Positions 43,401 through 51,990 are shown, counted from the first letter of the stretch. The stretch is DNA of 57,035 nucleotides from Terriglobia bacterium (GCA_020073005.1 JAIQFX010000050.1:1-57035); one strand, 5' to 3'. The notes: a model not told the origin generated them from the letters alone. Numbers and translations: made by a program.

Positions 43401-43500
43401 CATCGTGGGCGGTCTGATCTCGCGGCTGGCGCTGTCGATCTTCCTGGCGCCCGTCCTGTACGCGCTCGTCGCGCGCGACGACGACGTCCTCAAGGTATAG
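40417..43500 (+). CDS. czcA: Heavy-metal RND efflux pump (CzcA-like)
   Basis: This 1027-residue inner-membrane proton antiporter has 12 transmembrane helices in two halves, with large periplasmic loops. In TM4 the motif IDFGMIVDGAVVMVEN places D393, D399 and E406 exactly like D402, D408 and E415 of CzcA. This favours divalent cations (Zn/Co/Cd/Ni) over the Cu/Ag type, which has a different motif. The start TQRFIVVVAMLCLAVWGI is TM1. It ends the czcCBA operon. No dedicated regulator gene is adjacent. Confidence 0.92.
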   Translation: MIDRIVSFALTQRFIVVVAMLCLAVWGIVSFQNLPIDAYPDLSPPRVQIVTQWPGHAAEEVERLITIPLEVEMNGIPKLDALRSISLYGLSSVTMNFQYDIDPYFAREQAFERIADAQMPSGVTPGMSPLFSPSGLIYRYVLQSPDRSARDLKILQDWVLERRYRAIQGVADDSSLGGETMQYQVQIDPRRLMSYGVTVPQLVQQLAGNNANAGGGFYSQGGQFYYVRGLGLVKSLDDIGHIVVAAHAGIPVTVNDVGTVAIGSAPRLGQFGYMQQNDAVEGVILMRVGEQAQVILKKVQEVTAALNRSVLPPDVKIVPYYDRTQLIEETTKTVERNLVRGMLLVLVILGIFLFSVRTALIVAVTIPFALLFSFICLDWAHIPANLLSIGAIDFGMIVDGAVVMVENIFRELAHRHGHKFDPIVVIRSAAKDVERPIFYAIAVIIAGYLPIYVLTGPSGRLFRPMADTMAFALVGALLCSLTLLPVLCAVFLRKHVKEPRVPLYEYVLRAYDRLLDISLQNRAATLVVCLVIFAASLLLVPFIGAEFMPHLDEGSLWVRATMPYTISFDEASKLGPQMRELLLGFPQVTTVANELGRPDDGTDPIGFFNDEYFVGLKPYDDPAWRGPIQTKAQLIAAIHAKLKAFPGIIFNYTQPAEDAVDEAETGLKSSLAVKIFGTDLAALESKGEDVQRVISTVPGISHVSLVRELGQPSLTIEPDRAKIARYGLNVADINALIETAVGGAPATQVIQGERSFDLVVRLQEPYRQSMDAIKNILIATPDNQHLPLSQFADIKVSKGASFIYRESNSRFIGIQFSVEGRDLASAVEDAKKKVAAAVPLPSGYTFDWGGEYEEYLAARSQMAVILPLTVVLIVLILFALYGNLKFPLIIMFSVLVTVPVGGLLALKLTGTNFNVSSGFGFVALMGVAVQTSVILYSFINKLRLEGMDIKHATHEASLLRLRPIMMTALVACIGLLPAAMSTGIGSDSQKPFAIVIVGGLISRLALSIFLAPVLYALVARDDDVLKV

Positions 43501-43518
43501 TGGCGGCTCGTTGTCGCG

Positions 43519-43800
43519 ATGCAATGTCGAAACTGCGGAACTGAAATCGCCGAGAAAGCGCTCATCTGCTACAAGTGCGGCACGGCGACGAGCGAAGCGA
43601 AATACCAGCCGGGGGCGCCGCCCCGGCGCGGCCTGCCCGTCAGCTTGATCGTGTCCCTCCTCGCGGTGGCGCTCCTGGCCGCGGCCGCCTCGTACGTCGG
43701 CCGCTCGCCCGACGGCGAGACGCCCAGACTTTTCACCTGGATCGTCGTGGCGATTGCGGTGGTCATCGTCGGCCTTCGCGCCTACGCGCGCCGGCGGTAG
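43519..43800 (+). CDS. Small zinc-ribbon membrane protein
   Basis: This 93-residue protein has an N-terminal zinc ribbon (C3-x2-C6 and C17-x2-C20: CRNC and CYKC). After a Pro-rich linker come two hydrophobic helices (about 40-57 and 71-86). The function is unknown; such proteins are common near-anonymous membrane proteins. It begins 18 bp after the czcA stop and could be read through from that operon. Confidence 0.7.
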   Translation: MQCRNCGTEIAEKALICYKCGTATSEAKYQPGAPPRRGLPVSLIVSLLAVALLAAAASYVGRSPDGETPRLFTWIVVAIAVVIVGLRAYARRR

Positions 43801-43837
43801 CGAGGCGCGTCACGGAGAAAGTGCGATAATCGATCGC

Positions 43838-44176
43838 ATGGTGACCGACGCGCCGCGGCGCCGAGTTGCGGCGCTCCGGCAGCCGGCGCGTGCCGCCCGC
43901 CTCGCCCGCGTGCTCTGGACCGCCTGGGCCCTTGTCGTCTGGAATGTCGTGTTCGATCACACCATCGTGACCGCCGGTCGTGCCTACATCCGTGCCGCGA
44001 CGCATGACGCCGGAAGAACCGGCGCGGGCGCGCCCGTGCGCATGGATGACTGGATGCGTCCGGCCGTGACGCGCGGCATGTGGACCGCCACTGCGGCCGG
44101 CGGCGCCGTTCTCGCCGCCGGACTCCTCTCGGTGCGGTGGGCCGTCCGCGCCGCGTCGCCAAGACAGGACGGGTGA
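43838..44176 (+). CDS. Small two-helix membrane protein, unknown function
   Basis: This 112-residue protein has a basic N-terminus (about 1-22) and two hydrophobic helices: about 24-45 (VLWTAWALVVWNVVFDHTIV) and about 85-102. I do not recognise the family. The start at 43838 gives a normal membrane topology; an earlier in-frame ATG overlaps the zinc-ribbon gene and is rejected. It lies 3 bp before the HMGL-like gene and is probably co-transcribed. Confidence 0.6.
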   Translation: MVTDAPRRRVAALRQPARAARLARVLWTAWALVVWNVVFDHTIVTAGRAYIRAATHDAGRTGAGAPVRMDDWMRPAVTRGMWTATAAGGAVLAAGLLSVRWAVRAASPRQDG

Positions 44177-44179
44177 CGC

Positions 44180-45454
44180 GTGCGTCTCGCGCCGCATCCT
44201 CTTATATACGACTGGAATCATGACGCGGCCGGCCCGCGGCCGGTGGCGATGCTCGACGATGAGACGCTGCGGGACGGACTGCAGTCGCCGTCGGTGCGCG
44301 CGCCGACAATCGACGAGCGCATCGACATCCTGCACCGCATGGACGCGCTCGGCATCGACACGGCCGACATCGGACTGCCCGGCGCCGGACACCACGTCGC
44401 GCGCGACGTCGAGCGGCTCGCGCGCGCGATCGCGGAGGGCCGGCTGAAGATCCGCGCCAACTGCGCCGCGCGCACGATGGTCGCCGACATCAAGCCGATC
44501 GCCGAGATTCAGCAGCGGACCGGCGTGCCGATCGAGTGCGGCGCGTTCATCGGATCGAGCCCGGTCCGGCAGTACGCGGAAGGGTGGACGCTCGAGTTCC
44601 TCAAGAAGACGACGGAAGACGCGCTGATCTTCGCGGCCAAAGAGGGCGTGACGGTGATGTACGTCACCGAGGACACGACGCGGGCGGATCCCGACTCGCT
44701 GCGTGCGCTGTTCACGACCGCGATCCGCGCCGGCGCGAAGCGGCTGTGCGTGGCCGACACCGTCGGGCACGCCACCCCGAGCGGCGCGCGGGCCGTCGTG
44801 ACGTTCGTGAGGTCGGTCATTGACGAGCTCGGCGTCGACGTCGGGATCGACTGGCACGGGCATCGCGATCGCGGATTCGGCGTGGCGTCGAGCATCGCGG
44901 CGCTCGAAGCGGGCGCGACGCGGCTCCACGGCGCCGCCCTCGGCATCGGCGAACGCTGCGGCAACACGCCCATGGATCTGCTGCTCGTCAATCTCGCGAT
45001 GATGGGCTACATCGAGCGCGATCTCACGTCGCTGCCCGCGTACTGTCAGGCCGTGGCCGTGGCCTGCGACGTCCGGATTCCGCCGAACTATCCCGTGATT
45101 GGCAGCGACGCGTTTCGCACCGCGACCGGTGTCCACGCCGCTGCCGTCGTCAAGGCGTTCCGCAAAGGCGATCGCGCGCTGATGGACGCGGTGTACGCCG
45201 CCGTGCCCGCGAGTCTCGTCGGCCGGGAGCAGGAAATCGAAGTGGGACCGATGTCCGGCCGCTCGAACGTGATCTTCTGGCTCGAGAGCCGCGGTCTGCC
45301 GGCGACAGACGAGGTCGTCGATCGGATCTTCGCGGCGGCGAAGGCGTCCAATCGCACGCTCACGCACGATCAGATTCAGCGCATCGTCGGTGGCGACGTG
45401 AAGATCGCGCGGAAGGGGCATCCGCGAGAGCCGAGGCGGCGCCGCGGCTTCTAG
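44180..45454 (+). CDS. LeuA/homocitrate synthase-like acyltransferase (HMGL domain)
   Basis: This 424-residue DRE-TIM metallolyase has the motif DDETLRDGLQSPSVR (26-40) and metal-ligand histidines in DWHGHRDRGFG (about 224-233). GATRLHGAALGIGERCGNTPMD resembles the product-side loop of citramalate and isopropylmalate synthases. Like the window's leuA it lacks a C-terminal regulatory domain. The donor is probably acetyl-CoA, but the oxo-acid is not readable from sequence. The start is GTG at 44180. It ends at a GAAA-loop hairpin, convergent with the HEAT operon. Confidence 0.8.
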   Translation: MRLAPHPLIYDWNHDAAGPRPVAMLDDETLRDGLQSPSVRAPTIDERIDILHRMDALGIDTADIGLPGAGHHVARDVERLARAIAEGRLKIRANCAARTMVADIKPIAEIQQRTGVPIECGAFIGSSPVRQYAEGWTLEFLKKTTEDALIFAAKEGVTVMYVTEDTTRADPDSLRALFTTAIRAGAKRLCVADTVGHATPSGARAVVTFVRSVIDELGVDVGIDWHGHRDRGFGVASSIAALEAGATRLHGAALGIGERCGNTPMDLLLVNLAMMGYIERDLTSLPAYCQAVAVACDVRIPPNYPVIGSDAFRTATGVHAAAVVKAFRKGDRALMDAVYAAVPASLVGREQEIEVGPMSGRSNVIFWLESRGLPATDEVVDRIFAAAKASNRTLTHDQIQRIVGGDVKIARKGHPREPRRRRGF

Positions 45455-45463
45455 GGTGCTGGC

Positions 45464-45491
45464 GGGTCCGAAAGGACCCACCCTACTTTTT
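45464..45491 (+). terminator. Hairpin with GAAA loop and T-run
   Basis: GGGTCC-GAAA-GGACCC (45464-45479) is a perfect 6-bp stem with a GNRA loop, followed by five T residues at 45487-45491. It lies just after the stop of the 44180-45454 gene and overlaps the last codon of the opposite gene. Confidence 0.6.
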
Positions 45492-46415
45492 CAGAAGGAT
45501 GTCCTCGAAGAACTTGACGGCGCGCGGATCCTTCGACTCGCCGAGCCAGAACATCGCCTGCTTGCGGACCTCGGCGTTGCGATTCGTGCGCGCGACCTCC
45601 ATCAGCCTCGGCACGCCCTCGTCCTTCGGCAGCTGACTCAGCGCGAAAACCGCTCTCTTCTTCACGTCGGTTTCAGGATCGTTCTCGATGGCGTTCGTAA
45701 TGGTGGCCATCGCCTGCTGGCCGGCCTTGTGCGCGAGCCAGAAGAGCGCCTGGCCGCGCACGCGGGCGACGGGGCTGGTGCGCGCGACACCGATCAGCGC
45801 CTCGATGGCGGGCTGACCGCTTTGAAACGCCAGCGCCGACAGCGCGGGATTGGCGACACGATTCACGCGTTCGCTGTCCGAGCCCGCGCCGCTCACCAAC
45901 GATGACAGCCACGCCACGCTTTCGTCAGGCTTCACGTCGGTCAGCCAGACGAGCGGCATCCCCGAGGCGTCGACGTCACAGTCGGGCGTGAACGTGCGCA
46001 CGCGCATCACGGCGCCGGCCTCGACACGCGCGAGAATCAGGAACTCGGTCGGCGGCTCGAGCGTGATTCGCGATCCGCGCGCATCACCTGTTGTCATCGT
46101 CACACCGCCGCCGCTCTCCAGGCGGCACGTGCCGCAGCAGGGGACGGGAGTCCCCACGCCGGACACTGGGACTCCCGTCCCCATGCTGTCGTAGCAGCAC
46201 ATCTGTCGCGGGCCTGCGATCATCGGAACCCGGTACCCGATCCACGTCGCCGTGCCGCGCGCGACGACCGCTCGCACTTCGCGATCCAGACCTTGCACGG
46301 CCGAGCGCGTCTCGGTCCGCGCGTTGGTGATGCGGCCCTGGGCCGCACCCGGCACCGCCGCACCCAGCACGGCACCCAGCACCGCCGCACCCAGCACCCG
46401 GCACCGGCTCTTCAC
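45483..46415 (-). CDS. Secreted HEAT-repeat protein with Cys-rich N-terminal region
   Basis: This 310-residue protein has a signal peptide (about 5-26) encoded by repetitive DNA. The N-terminal half is Cys-rich (QMCCYDS and CCGTCRLE); the second half has HEAT repeats (about 185-305, for example VRGQALFWLAHKAGQQA and VRKQAMFWLGESKDPRA). Residues 78-92 (Gly/Val/Pro) between the cysteine clusters are encoded by a 15-bp inverted repeat and look inserted. It is the last gene of the sigma/anti-sigma operon and overlaps the previous HEAT gene by 4 bp. It is probably a periplasmic protein-binding scaffold. Confidence 0.78.
   Translation of the reverse strand: MKSRCRVLGAAVLGAVLGAAVPGAAQGRITNARTETRSAVQGLDREVRAVVARGTATWIGYRVPMIAGPRQMCCYDSMGTGVPVSGVGTPVPCCGTCRLESGGGVTMTTGDARGSRITLEPPTEFLILARVEAGAVMRVRTFTPDCDVDASGMPLVWLTDVKPDESVAWLSSLVSGAGSDSERVNRVANPALSALAFQSGQPAIEALIGVARTSPVARVRGQALFWLAHKAGQQAMATITNAIENDPETDVKKRAVFALSQLPKDEGVPRLMEVARTNRNAEVRKQAMFWLGESKDPRAVKFFEDILLKK
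46140..46182. repeat. 15-bp perfect inverted repeat inside a HEAT gene
   Basis: GGGGACGGGAGTCCC (46140-46154) and GGGACTCCCGTCCCC (46168-46182) are separated by 13 nt. They are in frame, encoding MGTGVPVSGVGTPVP. The element splits the two cysteine clusters. Confidence 0.9.
46353..46397. repeat. 18-bp direct repeat in a signal-peptide region
   Basis: CACCGCCGCACCCAGCAC occurs at 46353-46370 and 46380-46397. The surrounding DNA is built of CACCCAG- and CACCCGG-like heptamers and encodes the Ala/Val/Gly signal peptide of the HEAT gene. Confidence 0.7.
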
Positions 46416-47650
46416 TTGAGCAGCTCCATCAGATAGTCCGTCGCTTCCTTCGACTTCATGATCGACAGTCTGGAGACGAGCTCTTTCTTCATCTCCGGAT
46501 TCTTTTCGGCGCGCGCGAGTGTCACGAGAGAGGCGGCGTTGTTCTGGAGGAAGAGCGCGCCCACCACGGCCTTGCGGACGTCGAGCGAGGCGTCAGATCC
46601 GTAGATCGCGACCAGCGCTTCGGCCGTGCCGGGCTTCTTCATCATGCCGAGGTTGCGGATCGCGCTCTTGCGCAGCTCGGGGTCCTTCTCGGCTTTGGCC
46701 AGCTCGATCATCTTGTCCGAGTCGCCGCTCATGAACATCGCCGACAGGATCTGCTTGCGGACGTCGACCGATGCGTCGCTCTGATAGAGCTGCGTCAGCT
46801 CGGCGGTCGCGCGCATCATCCCGAGCTGCCTGACGGCTTCGGTCCGCAGCGACGGATCCGTTTCGCTCTTGGCAAGCGCGAACAAACGATCGCGATCGCC
46901 GGACTGCATGTAGCCGCGCAGGATCGCCTTCTTCACGGCCGGGTCGTTCGAGGCTCGATAGACGTCCGCGAGCATCTGCTTGTTGTCGCTGCCGCCCATC
47001 ATGCCGATATAGCGAATCGCCTTCAGCTGCAGATCGGGATTTGCGTTGCCTTTCGCGACGCCAGAGATGATGTCGCGCGCGCGCGCCGACTTGCTCTGGC
47101 TGAGCACGAACAGCGCGCGGTCCTTCACTCTCGGCGAGCTCGTGCCCGCGAGCATTTTTTCGATGACGGGCAGGGCCTGCTCCGGATCGCTGTTCATGAT
47201 CCCGCGCAGGGCCAGCAGCTTCAGTTCCTCGTCGTTCTGCGCCTCGGGCGACACCGTCTGGCCCGACGCCTGGCGCACTTCCACTTCGAGCGCCTTGGCG
47301 TCCTTGATCCAGCGGCTGTTGGCGAACTGCTTGTAGAGCTCGGTGACGGCGATCAAGGCTTCTTCCCGCTGTCCGAGCTTCGAGAGGCTGTAGGCCTTCC
47401 AGTAGAGCGCCGCGTCGCTGCGCGCCGTCTTGAGCGCGATGACACGGTCGAGGTCGGCCAGCGCGCGATCGTACCGCGTGTTGTCGATGGCCTCCCGCGC
47501 CCGCTCCAGGAGGTCGTCGGCCTGCTGGTCGGCGTCGGCGGAGAGGGTCGCGACCTTCAGCGCGTCGGGACCGCCGGCGTAGGCCGCCGGAGCCGTCAAC
47601 AGCGCGCAGAGGAGCGGAAGCGTCGGTCGGAACATGCGTGTCATGGTCAT
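46412..47650 (-). CDS. Secreted TPR/HEAT-repeat protein
   Basis: This 412-residue protein has a signal peptide (about 8-26, ending AAYAGG). A TPR-like segment (about 45-110) precedes eight or so HEAT units of about 33 residues with a recurring VRKxxLxxxFMSGDxxKMIELAKxEKDPELRKSAIRNLG pattern, seen here in short pieces such as DVRKQIL and ELRKSAI. Such arrays bind partner proteins. It is 6 bp after the anti-sigma gene and overlaps the next HEAT gene by 4 bp, so it is probably part of the envelope-stress regulon of this sigma factor. Confidence 0.82.
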   Translation of the reverse strand: MTMTRMFRPTLPLLCALLTAPAAYAGGPDALKVATLSADADQQADDLLERAREAIDNTRYDRALADLDRVIALKTARSDAALYWKAYSLSKLGQREEALIAVTELYKQFANSRWIKDAKALEVEVRQASGQTVSPEAQNDEELKLLALRGIMNSDPEQALPVIEKMLAGTSSPRVKDRALFVLSQSKSARARDIISGVAKGNANPDLQLKAIRYIGMMGGSDNKQMLADVYRASNDPAVKKAILRGYMQSGDRDRLFALAKSETDPSLRTEAVRQLGMMRATAELTQLYQSDASVDVRKQILSAMFMSGDSDKMIELAKAEKDPELRKSAIRNLGMMKKPGTAEALVAIYGSDASLDVRKAVVGALFLQNNAASLVTLARAEKNPEMKKELVSRLSIMKSKEATDYLMELLK

Positions 47651-47656
47651 GGTCGT

Positions 47657-48457
47657 TTAGCTCGTTTTCTGGGTGGCTGTGGGCGGGGCCGGCGCGCTCT
47701 CGCGCTGACGGAGCTCGTCGCTCATCACCCGCACTTTGAAGAGGAGCGCCGCCGCGTCGATGCGACGACGGATCTGGTCGAGGTCCGCCGCCGAGATCGG
47801 CGACGGGCTGTGGACGATTTCCAGGAGGCTGCGCTCGAGGTCGTCGAGCACGCCCGCAATTGACGACTCGCCGGCCTCCACCGCATCCTGCCGGTACAAC
47901 CGGCTGGTCGTCAGCAGGTCGTCCGCCCAGCGCTGCTCGGTGGAGATGTCGCCGCGCGAGGGCGCGTTCATGATGTCGGTGAGCACTCGCTCCGATCGAT
48001 CAAGATGATCGGCGACGGCCGTGATCAAGATGCGATGCCGGACGTCGTTGCCCGTGGTCGCGGTTCCGCTGGCGTCGGCGGTGACCGAAGCGGCAGGCGG
48101 CGATGCGACCGAGCCCGCCCGTGGCCAGATCCGTCCCGCGACGAACGCGACGAGGACGAGCGTGGCAAGCGCACCGGCGAGCACGAGCCGGTCCGTTCGC
48201 GGCATGACCAATGCCAACCAGCCGGGCGCTTCCTGCTCGGGCAACTGATGCCGGATGCGCTGCCAGACCTCGAGCCCGTACTGGTCGCCGCGCTCGGGTG
48301 GTTCCGGCGGCGTCACCAGCGCGAGCGTGCCCGCAATTTCGCGATAGACCGCTGCGCACGCCGTGCATTCGTCCAGGTGACGGGCGATGCGGCCTCGGCG
48401 CCGGCCTTCGCCGTAGTAATAGAGCGTCAGTTCGTCTTCCGTGAAATGTGTGCTCAC
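47657..48457 (-). CDS. Anti-sigma factor with zinc-binding domain
   Basis: This 266-residue inner-membrane protein has an N-terminal ZAS-type zinc motif, H27-x3-C31-x2-C34 (RHLDECTAC), that should hold the ECF sigma factor. One transmembrane helix (about 90-109) separates it from a helical periplasmic domain of about 150 residues that may sense the envelope. The start overlaps the sigma gene stop as ATGA. The periplasmic part has no recognised domain. Confidence 0.88.
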   Translation of the reverse strand: MSTHFTEDELTLYYYGEGRRRGRIARHLDECTACAAVYREIAGTLALVTPPEPPERGDQYGLEVWQRIRHQLPEQEAPGWLALVMPRTDRLVLAGALATLVLVAFVAGRIWPRAGSVASPPAASVTADASGTATTGNDVRHRILITAVADHLDRSERVLTDIMNAPSRGDISTEQRWADDLLTTSRLYRQDAVEAGESSIAGVLDDLERSLLEIVHSPSPISAADLDQIRRRIDAAALLFKVRVMSDELRQRESAPAPPTATQKTS

Positions 48458-49026
48458 GATTCCTGACTCCGCAGCGGCGCCAGCGCCGCACGCAGCTTCT
48501 TCACCGCCCGGAACACGCTGTGCTTCGCCGCGCTCGTGCCCAGCCCGAGCGTCGCGCCGATTTCGTCGATCGATCGTCCTTCGTAGTGCCGCAACGTGAA
48601 CGCCGCGCGCTCGAGTGCGCTGAGATCGTCGAGCGCGGATTGCACGCGCGTCTCGATTTCCGCGCTCTGCGCGAGCCGTTCCGGGCCGGGCAGATCGACG
48701 GCGGGTAACTCCACGGCCTCGTCGAGGCTGTCGCCCCGGATCTGATCGTGACGGGCCTGTTTGGCGCGCATCAGATCCACCGAACAGTTGGCGACGATCC
48801 GGTACAGCCAGGTGCCGAAGTTCGCGCGCGATTCGAACCGGCCCAGCTGGCGATACGCTTTGAGGAAACTCTCCTGCACCACATCCTCGGCATCCTGTTC
48901 GTTTCCCGTCATCCTGAACGCCAGACGGAACGCACTGCGGCTGTGCCGCTCGACGAGCGCGCGAAACGCCTCACCGTCGCCCTGTCGGGCACGATCCAGG
49001 ACGGTTGCTGCCTCAGTCGCGTCCAT
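48454..49026 (-). CDS. ECF RNA polymerase sigma factor
   Basis: This 190-residue group 4 sigma factor has region 2 (about 15-85; EQDAEDVVQESFLKAYRQLGRF is the -10 recognition and core-binding part) and region 4 (about 128-180; LSALERAAFTLRHYEGRSIDEIG, then the recognition helix TSAAKHSVFRAVKKLR). The start at 49026 gives the normal length; a longer frame would add 62 residues with no family counterpart. It is the first gene of the sigma/anti-sigma/HEAT/HEAT operon. Confidence 0.92.
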   Translation of the reverse strand: MDATEAATVLDRARQGDGEAFRALVERHSRSAFRLAFRMTGNEQDAEDVVQESFLKAYRQLGRFESRANFGTWLYRIVANCSVDLMRAKQARHDQIRGDSLDEAVELPAVDLPGPERLAQSAEIETRVQSALDDLSALERAAFTLRHYEGRSIDEIGATLGLGTSAAKHSVFRAVKKLRAALAPLRSQES

Positions 49027-49043
49027 CTGCACTGTCCATTTAG

Positions 49044-49065
49044 ACGGAGTGTAACGTGTGTGGTT
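49044..49065 (-). promoter_or_regulatory. Possible autoregulatory ECF promoter
   Basis: On the minus strand AACC and CGTC are separated by about 15-16 bp, matching the AAC/CGTC pattern of many ECF promoters. It lies just before the sigma gene start. Short motifs, so weak evidence. Confidence 0.3.
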
Positions 49066-49243
49066 AGTGGAGTTAGGGTGGCGTGCGTCAGATCTTGGCA
49101 GTTCGGTCTGACAATAATTGACGCTGTGACGTCGAGTGTCATGGCACGACACGGTGTTGGCTCGCGAATTCCTGCGGGCTCCGAGTGTCTTCGACTTGTC
49201 TATTGCTGGCACGGCGCTTGCGAACGACCGTGCAGGAGGTTCT

Positions 49244-49456
49244 GTGTTCTGGTGGTTCGAGCGGGCAGGTCGCTTCGTGCGATGCGCGGCCCAGGCAGTG
49301 CCAGGCGACGGCTACGAATTGCGGATTGTGAGCCCGGACGGTACCGAGCGGGTCGAGCGCTTCGACGCATCGTCCGAGCTCGCCAAACGCCAGGCGTCGC
49401 TCGAGCGCGAATTCCTCGCCGACGGCTGGACGGGCCCGCACGGCTGGAACATCTGA
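49244..49456 (+). CDS. Small conserved-looking hypothetical protein
   Basis: This 70-residue protein starts with GTG at 49244, chosen because a perfect AGGAGG lies at 49234-49239, 4 bp upstream; a longer frame from 49136 lacks a site. The sequence reads as a small beta-rich domain (RFVRCAAQ, YELRIVSPDGTERVERF) followed by a helix (SSELAKRQASLEREFLADGW). No family with known function was recognised. It is convergent with the M28 peptidase, with 10 bp between stops. Confidence 0.65.
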   Translation: MFWWFERAGRFVRCAAQAVPGDGYELRIVSPDGTERVERFDASSELAKRQASLEREFLADGWTGPHGWNI

Positions 49457-49466
49457 TCCGCGACGG

Positions 49467-50456
49467 TCAATGTGCGGCGCGATACGTCGCGCTCGAGTGG
49501 ACGAGCCGGCGCTTTGCCCTGCGATTCACCTTGGTCACGACGTACGGCCGCGGACTCCGGAGCCGCCGCCCCGTGAGGACGATCCCTTTCGTGAGATGCG
49601 CCTCGATTTGCGGCAGCGCGGCGAGAACCACATCGCCGACCACCTGCAGGCTGCGCGCGCTGACGGCGTCGAGCGTGTCCTTGGCCGTGTGCCACTGCTC
49701 GTAGTCAAGGTCGATGATGTCCACCGACGGCACACCGGCCGCGAGGAACGGCAGATGGTCGTCCTCGACGCGCGTCGTATCGGCGAGGAAGTAGCCGTCG
49801 AGATCCTTCTGCTTCGCCGCGTCCCAGATGAGATTCGTCAGCCAGGGCGTCGAGTTGGCATCGCGGCGGATGTCCAGATCGCGATCCCCGATCATGTCGA
49901 TCAGCACGAAGGCCTTGAGCGCGGCGAGCGAGCCGTCATGCCGCGCGGCCTCCACGTAGTGGCGGCTGCCGTACGTGTTGTCCGTGCCGTGCCAGTCGGG
50001 CATGCGGGCCTCCTCGCCGTCGAGGAAGAGCAGTTCGATCGTCATGGGATTGCGACGGCCCTTCAGGGCGCGCGCGAGCTCGAGCAGGAACGCGGCGCTC
50101 GAGGCGCCGTCGCTGGCGCCGACGAACCGGAACTCGCGGAAGAGCTTCGTGTCGTAGTGCCCGGCGATCACGATGCGCTCTTTGCGTGATCCGGGAATGG
50201 TCGCGATCAGATTCACCATGTGAACCTTGTCGACCGGGGTCTGATCGTCCCAGGCCTGCTCGGTTGCGGTGAGCCCGGCCGCCGCGAGCTGGTCCTTTAT
50301 GTACTTGCGCGTTTGTTCGATGGCGGGGGAGCCGGCCGGCCGGGGACCGATGGCCACGAGTTGGCGCAGATGTTCCCACGCGCGACCTGAGTCGAACTTC
50401 GGCGGCGGCGCGACGGCCTGAAGCGCGAGGGCCGTGAGGAGCAGCGCTTTTCCCAT
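49467..50456 (-). CDS. Secreted M28-family peptidase / glutaminyl-cyclase-like
   Basis: This 329-residue protein has a short signal peptide (about 1-16). It has the zinc-peptidase fold with H100 in AGHYDTK, D116 in GASDGASS, E148/E149 in LDGEEA, D187 in LIDMIGD and H256 in EQWHTAKDTLD. The single Asp-Glu-His zinc set and the WHTAKDTLD end resemble glutaminyl-peptide cyclotransferases more than double-zinc aminopeptidases. It acts outside the cytoplasm, either trimming peptides or forming N-terminal pyroglutamate. It is downstream of gltA with a 42-bp gap. Confidence 0.85.
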   Translation of the reverse strand: MGKALLLTALALQAVAPPPKFDSGRAWEHLRQLVAIGPRPAGSPAIEQTRKYIKDQLAAAGLTATEQAWDDQTPVDKVHMVNLIATIPGSRKERIVIAGHYDTKLFREFRFVGASDGASSAAFLLELARALKGRRNPMTIELLFLDGEEARMPDWHGTDNTYGSRHYVEAARHDGSLAALKAFVLIDMIGDRDLDIRRDANSTPWLTNLIWDAAKQKDLDGYFLADTTRVEDDHLPFLAAGVPSVDIIDLDYEQWHTAKDTLDAVSARSLQVVGDVVLAALPQIEAHLTKGIVLTGRRLRSPRPYVVTKVNRRAKRRLVHSSATYRAAH

Positions 50457-50498
50457 CCCTACATCTCCCTGTCAGTGACGCGCGCGATCGGGCAGATT

Positions 50499-51783
<1,285 letters not shown>

Positions 51784-51791
<8 letters not shown>

Positions 51792-51990
51792 GTTCAGGAG
51801 TGGAGTGTTTGAGTTCCGATTGTTGAGTGTCCGCGGCGTCGGCGACGGCGTCGCCCGCCGAGCGGTAACTGCCTGTCGCCCACTGCGCCAGATCCTGCAG
51901 TCGGCATCGGTCGCTGCAGAATGGCCGGTGCTCCTGCTGTATCGGATGACGGCGGCAGAACACACAGACAGATGCGTCGACGATCGGCAC
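51784..51990 (-). CDS. yacG: YacG-type zinc-binding protein (DNA gyrase inhibitor family)
   Basis: This 68-residue protein has the YacG zinc motif C9-x2-C12 and C-x3-C later (CVFC, then FCSDRCRLQDLAQWATGSYR). The family binds zinc, and in E. coli it binds GyrB and inhibits gyrase. The C-terminal 20 residues are variable, as is usual. It lies directly upstream of gltA with an 8-bp overlap, an unusual partner; YacG is more often next to coaE. Confidence 0.82.

Noticed and set aside
40402-43524. 1040-codon minus-strand open frame opposite czcA
   Set aside because: Shadow of a clear RND pump; highly charged nonsense sequence.
49027-49212. Longer ECF sigma N-terminus
   Set aside because: Sixty-two extra residues with no family match; the region contains the likely promoter.
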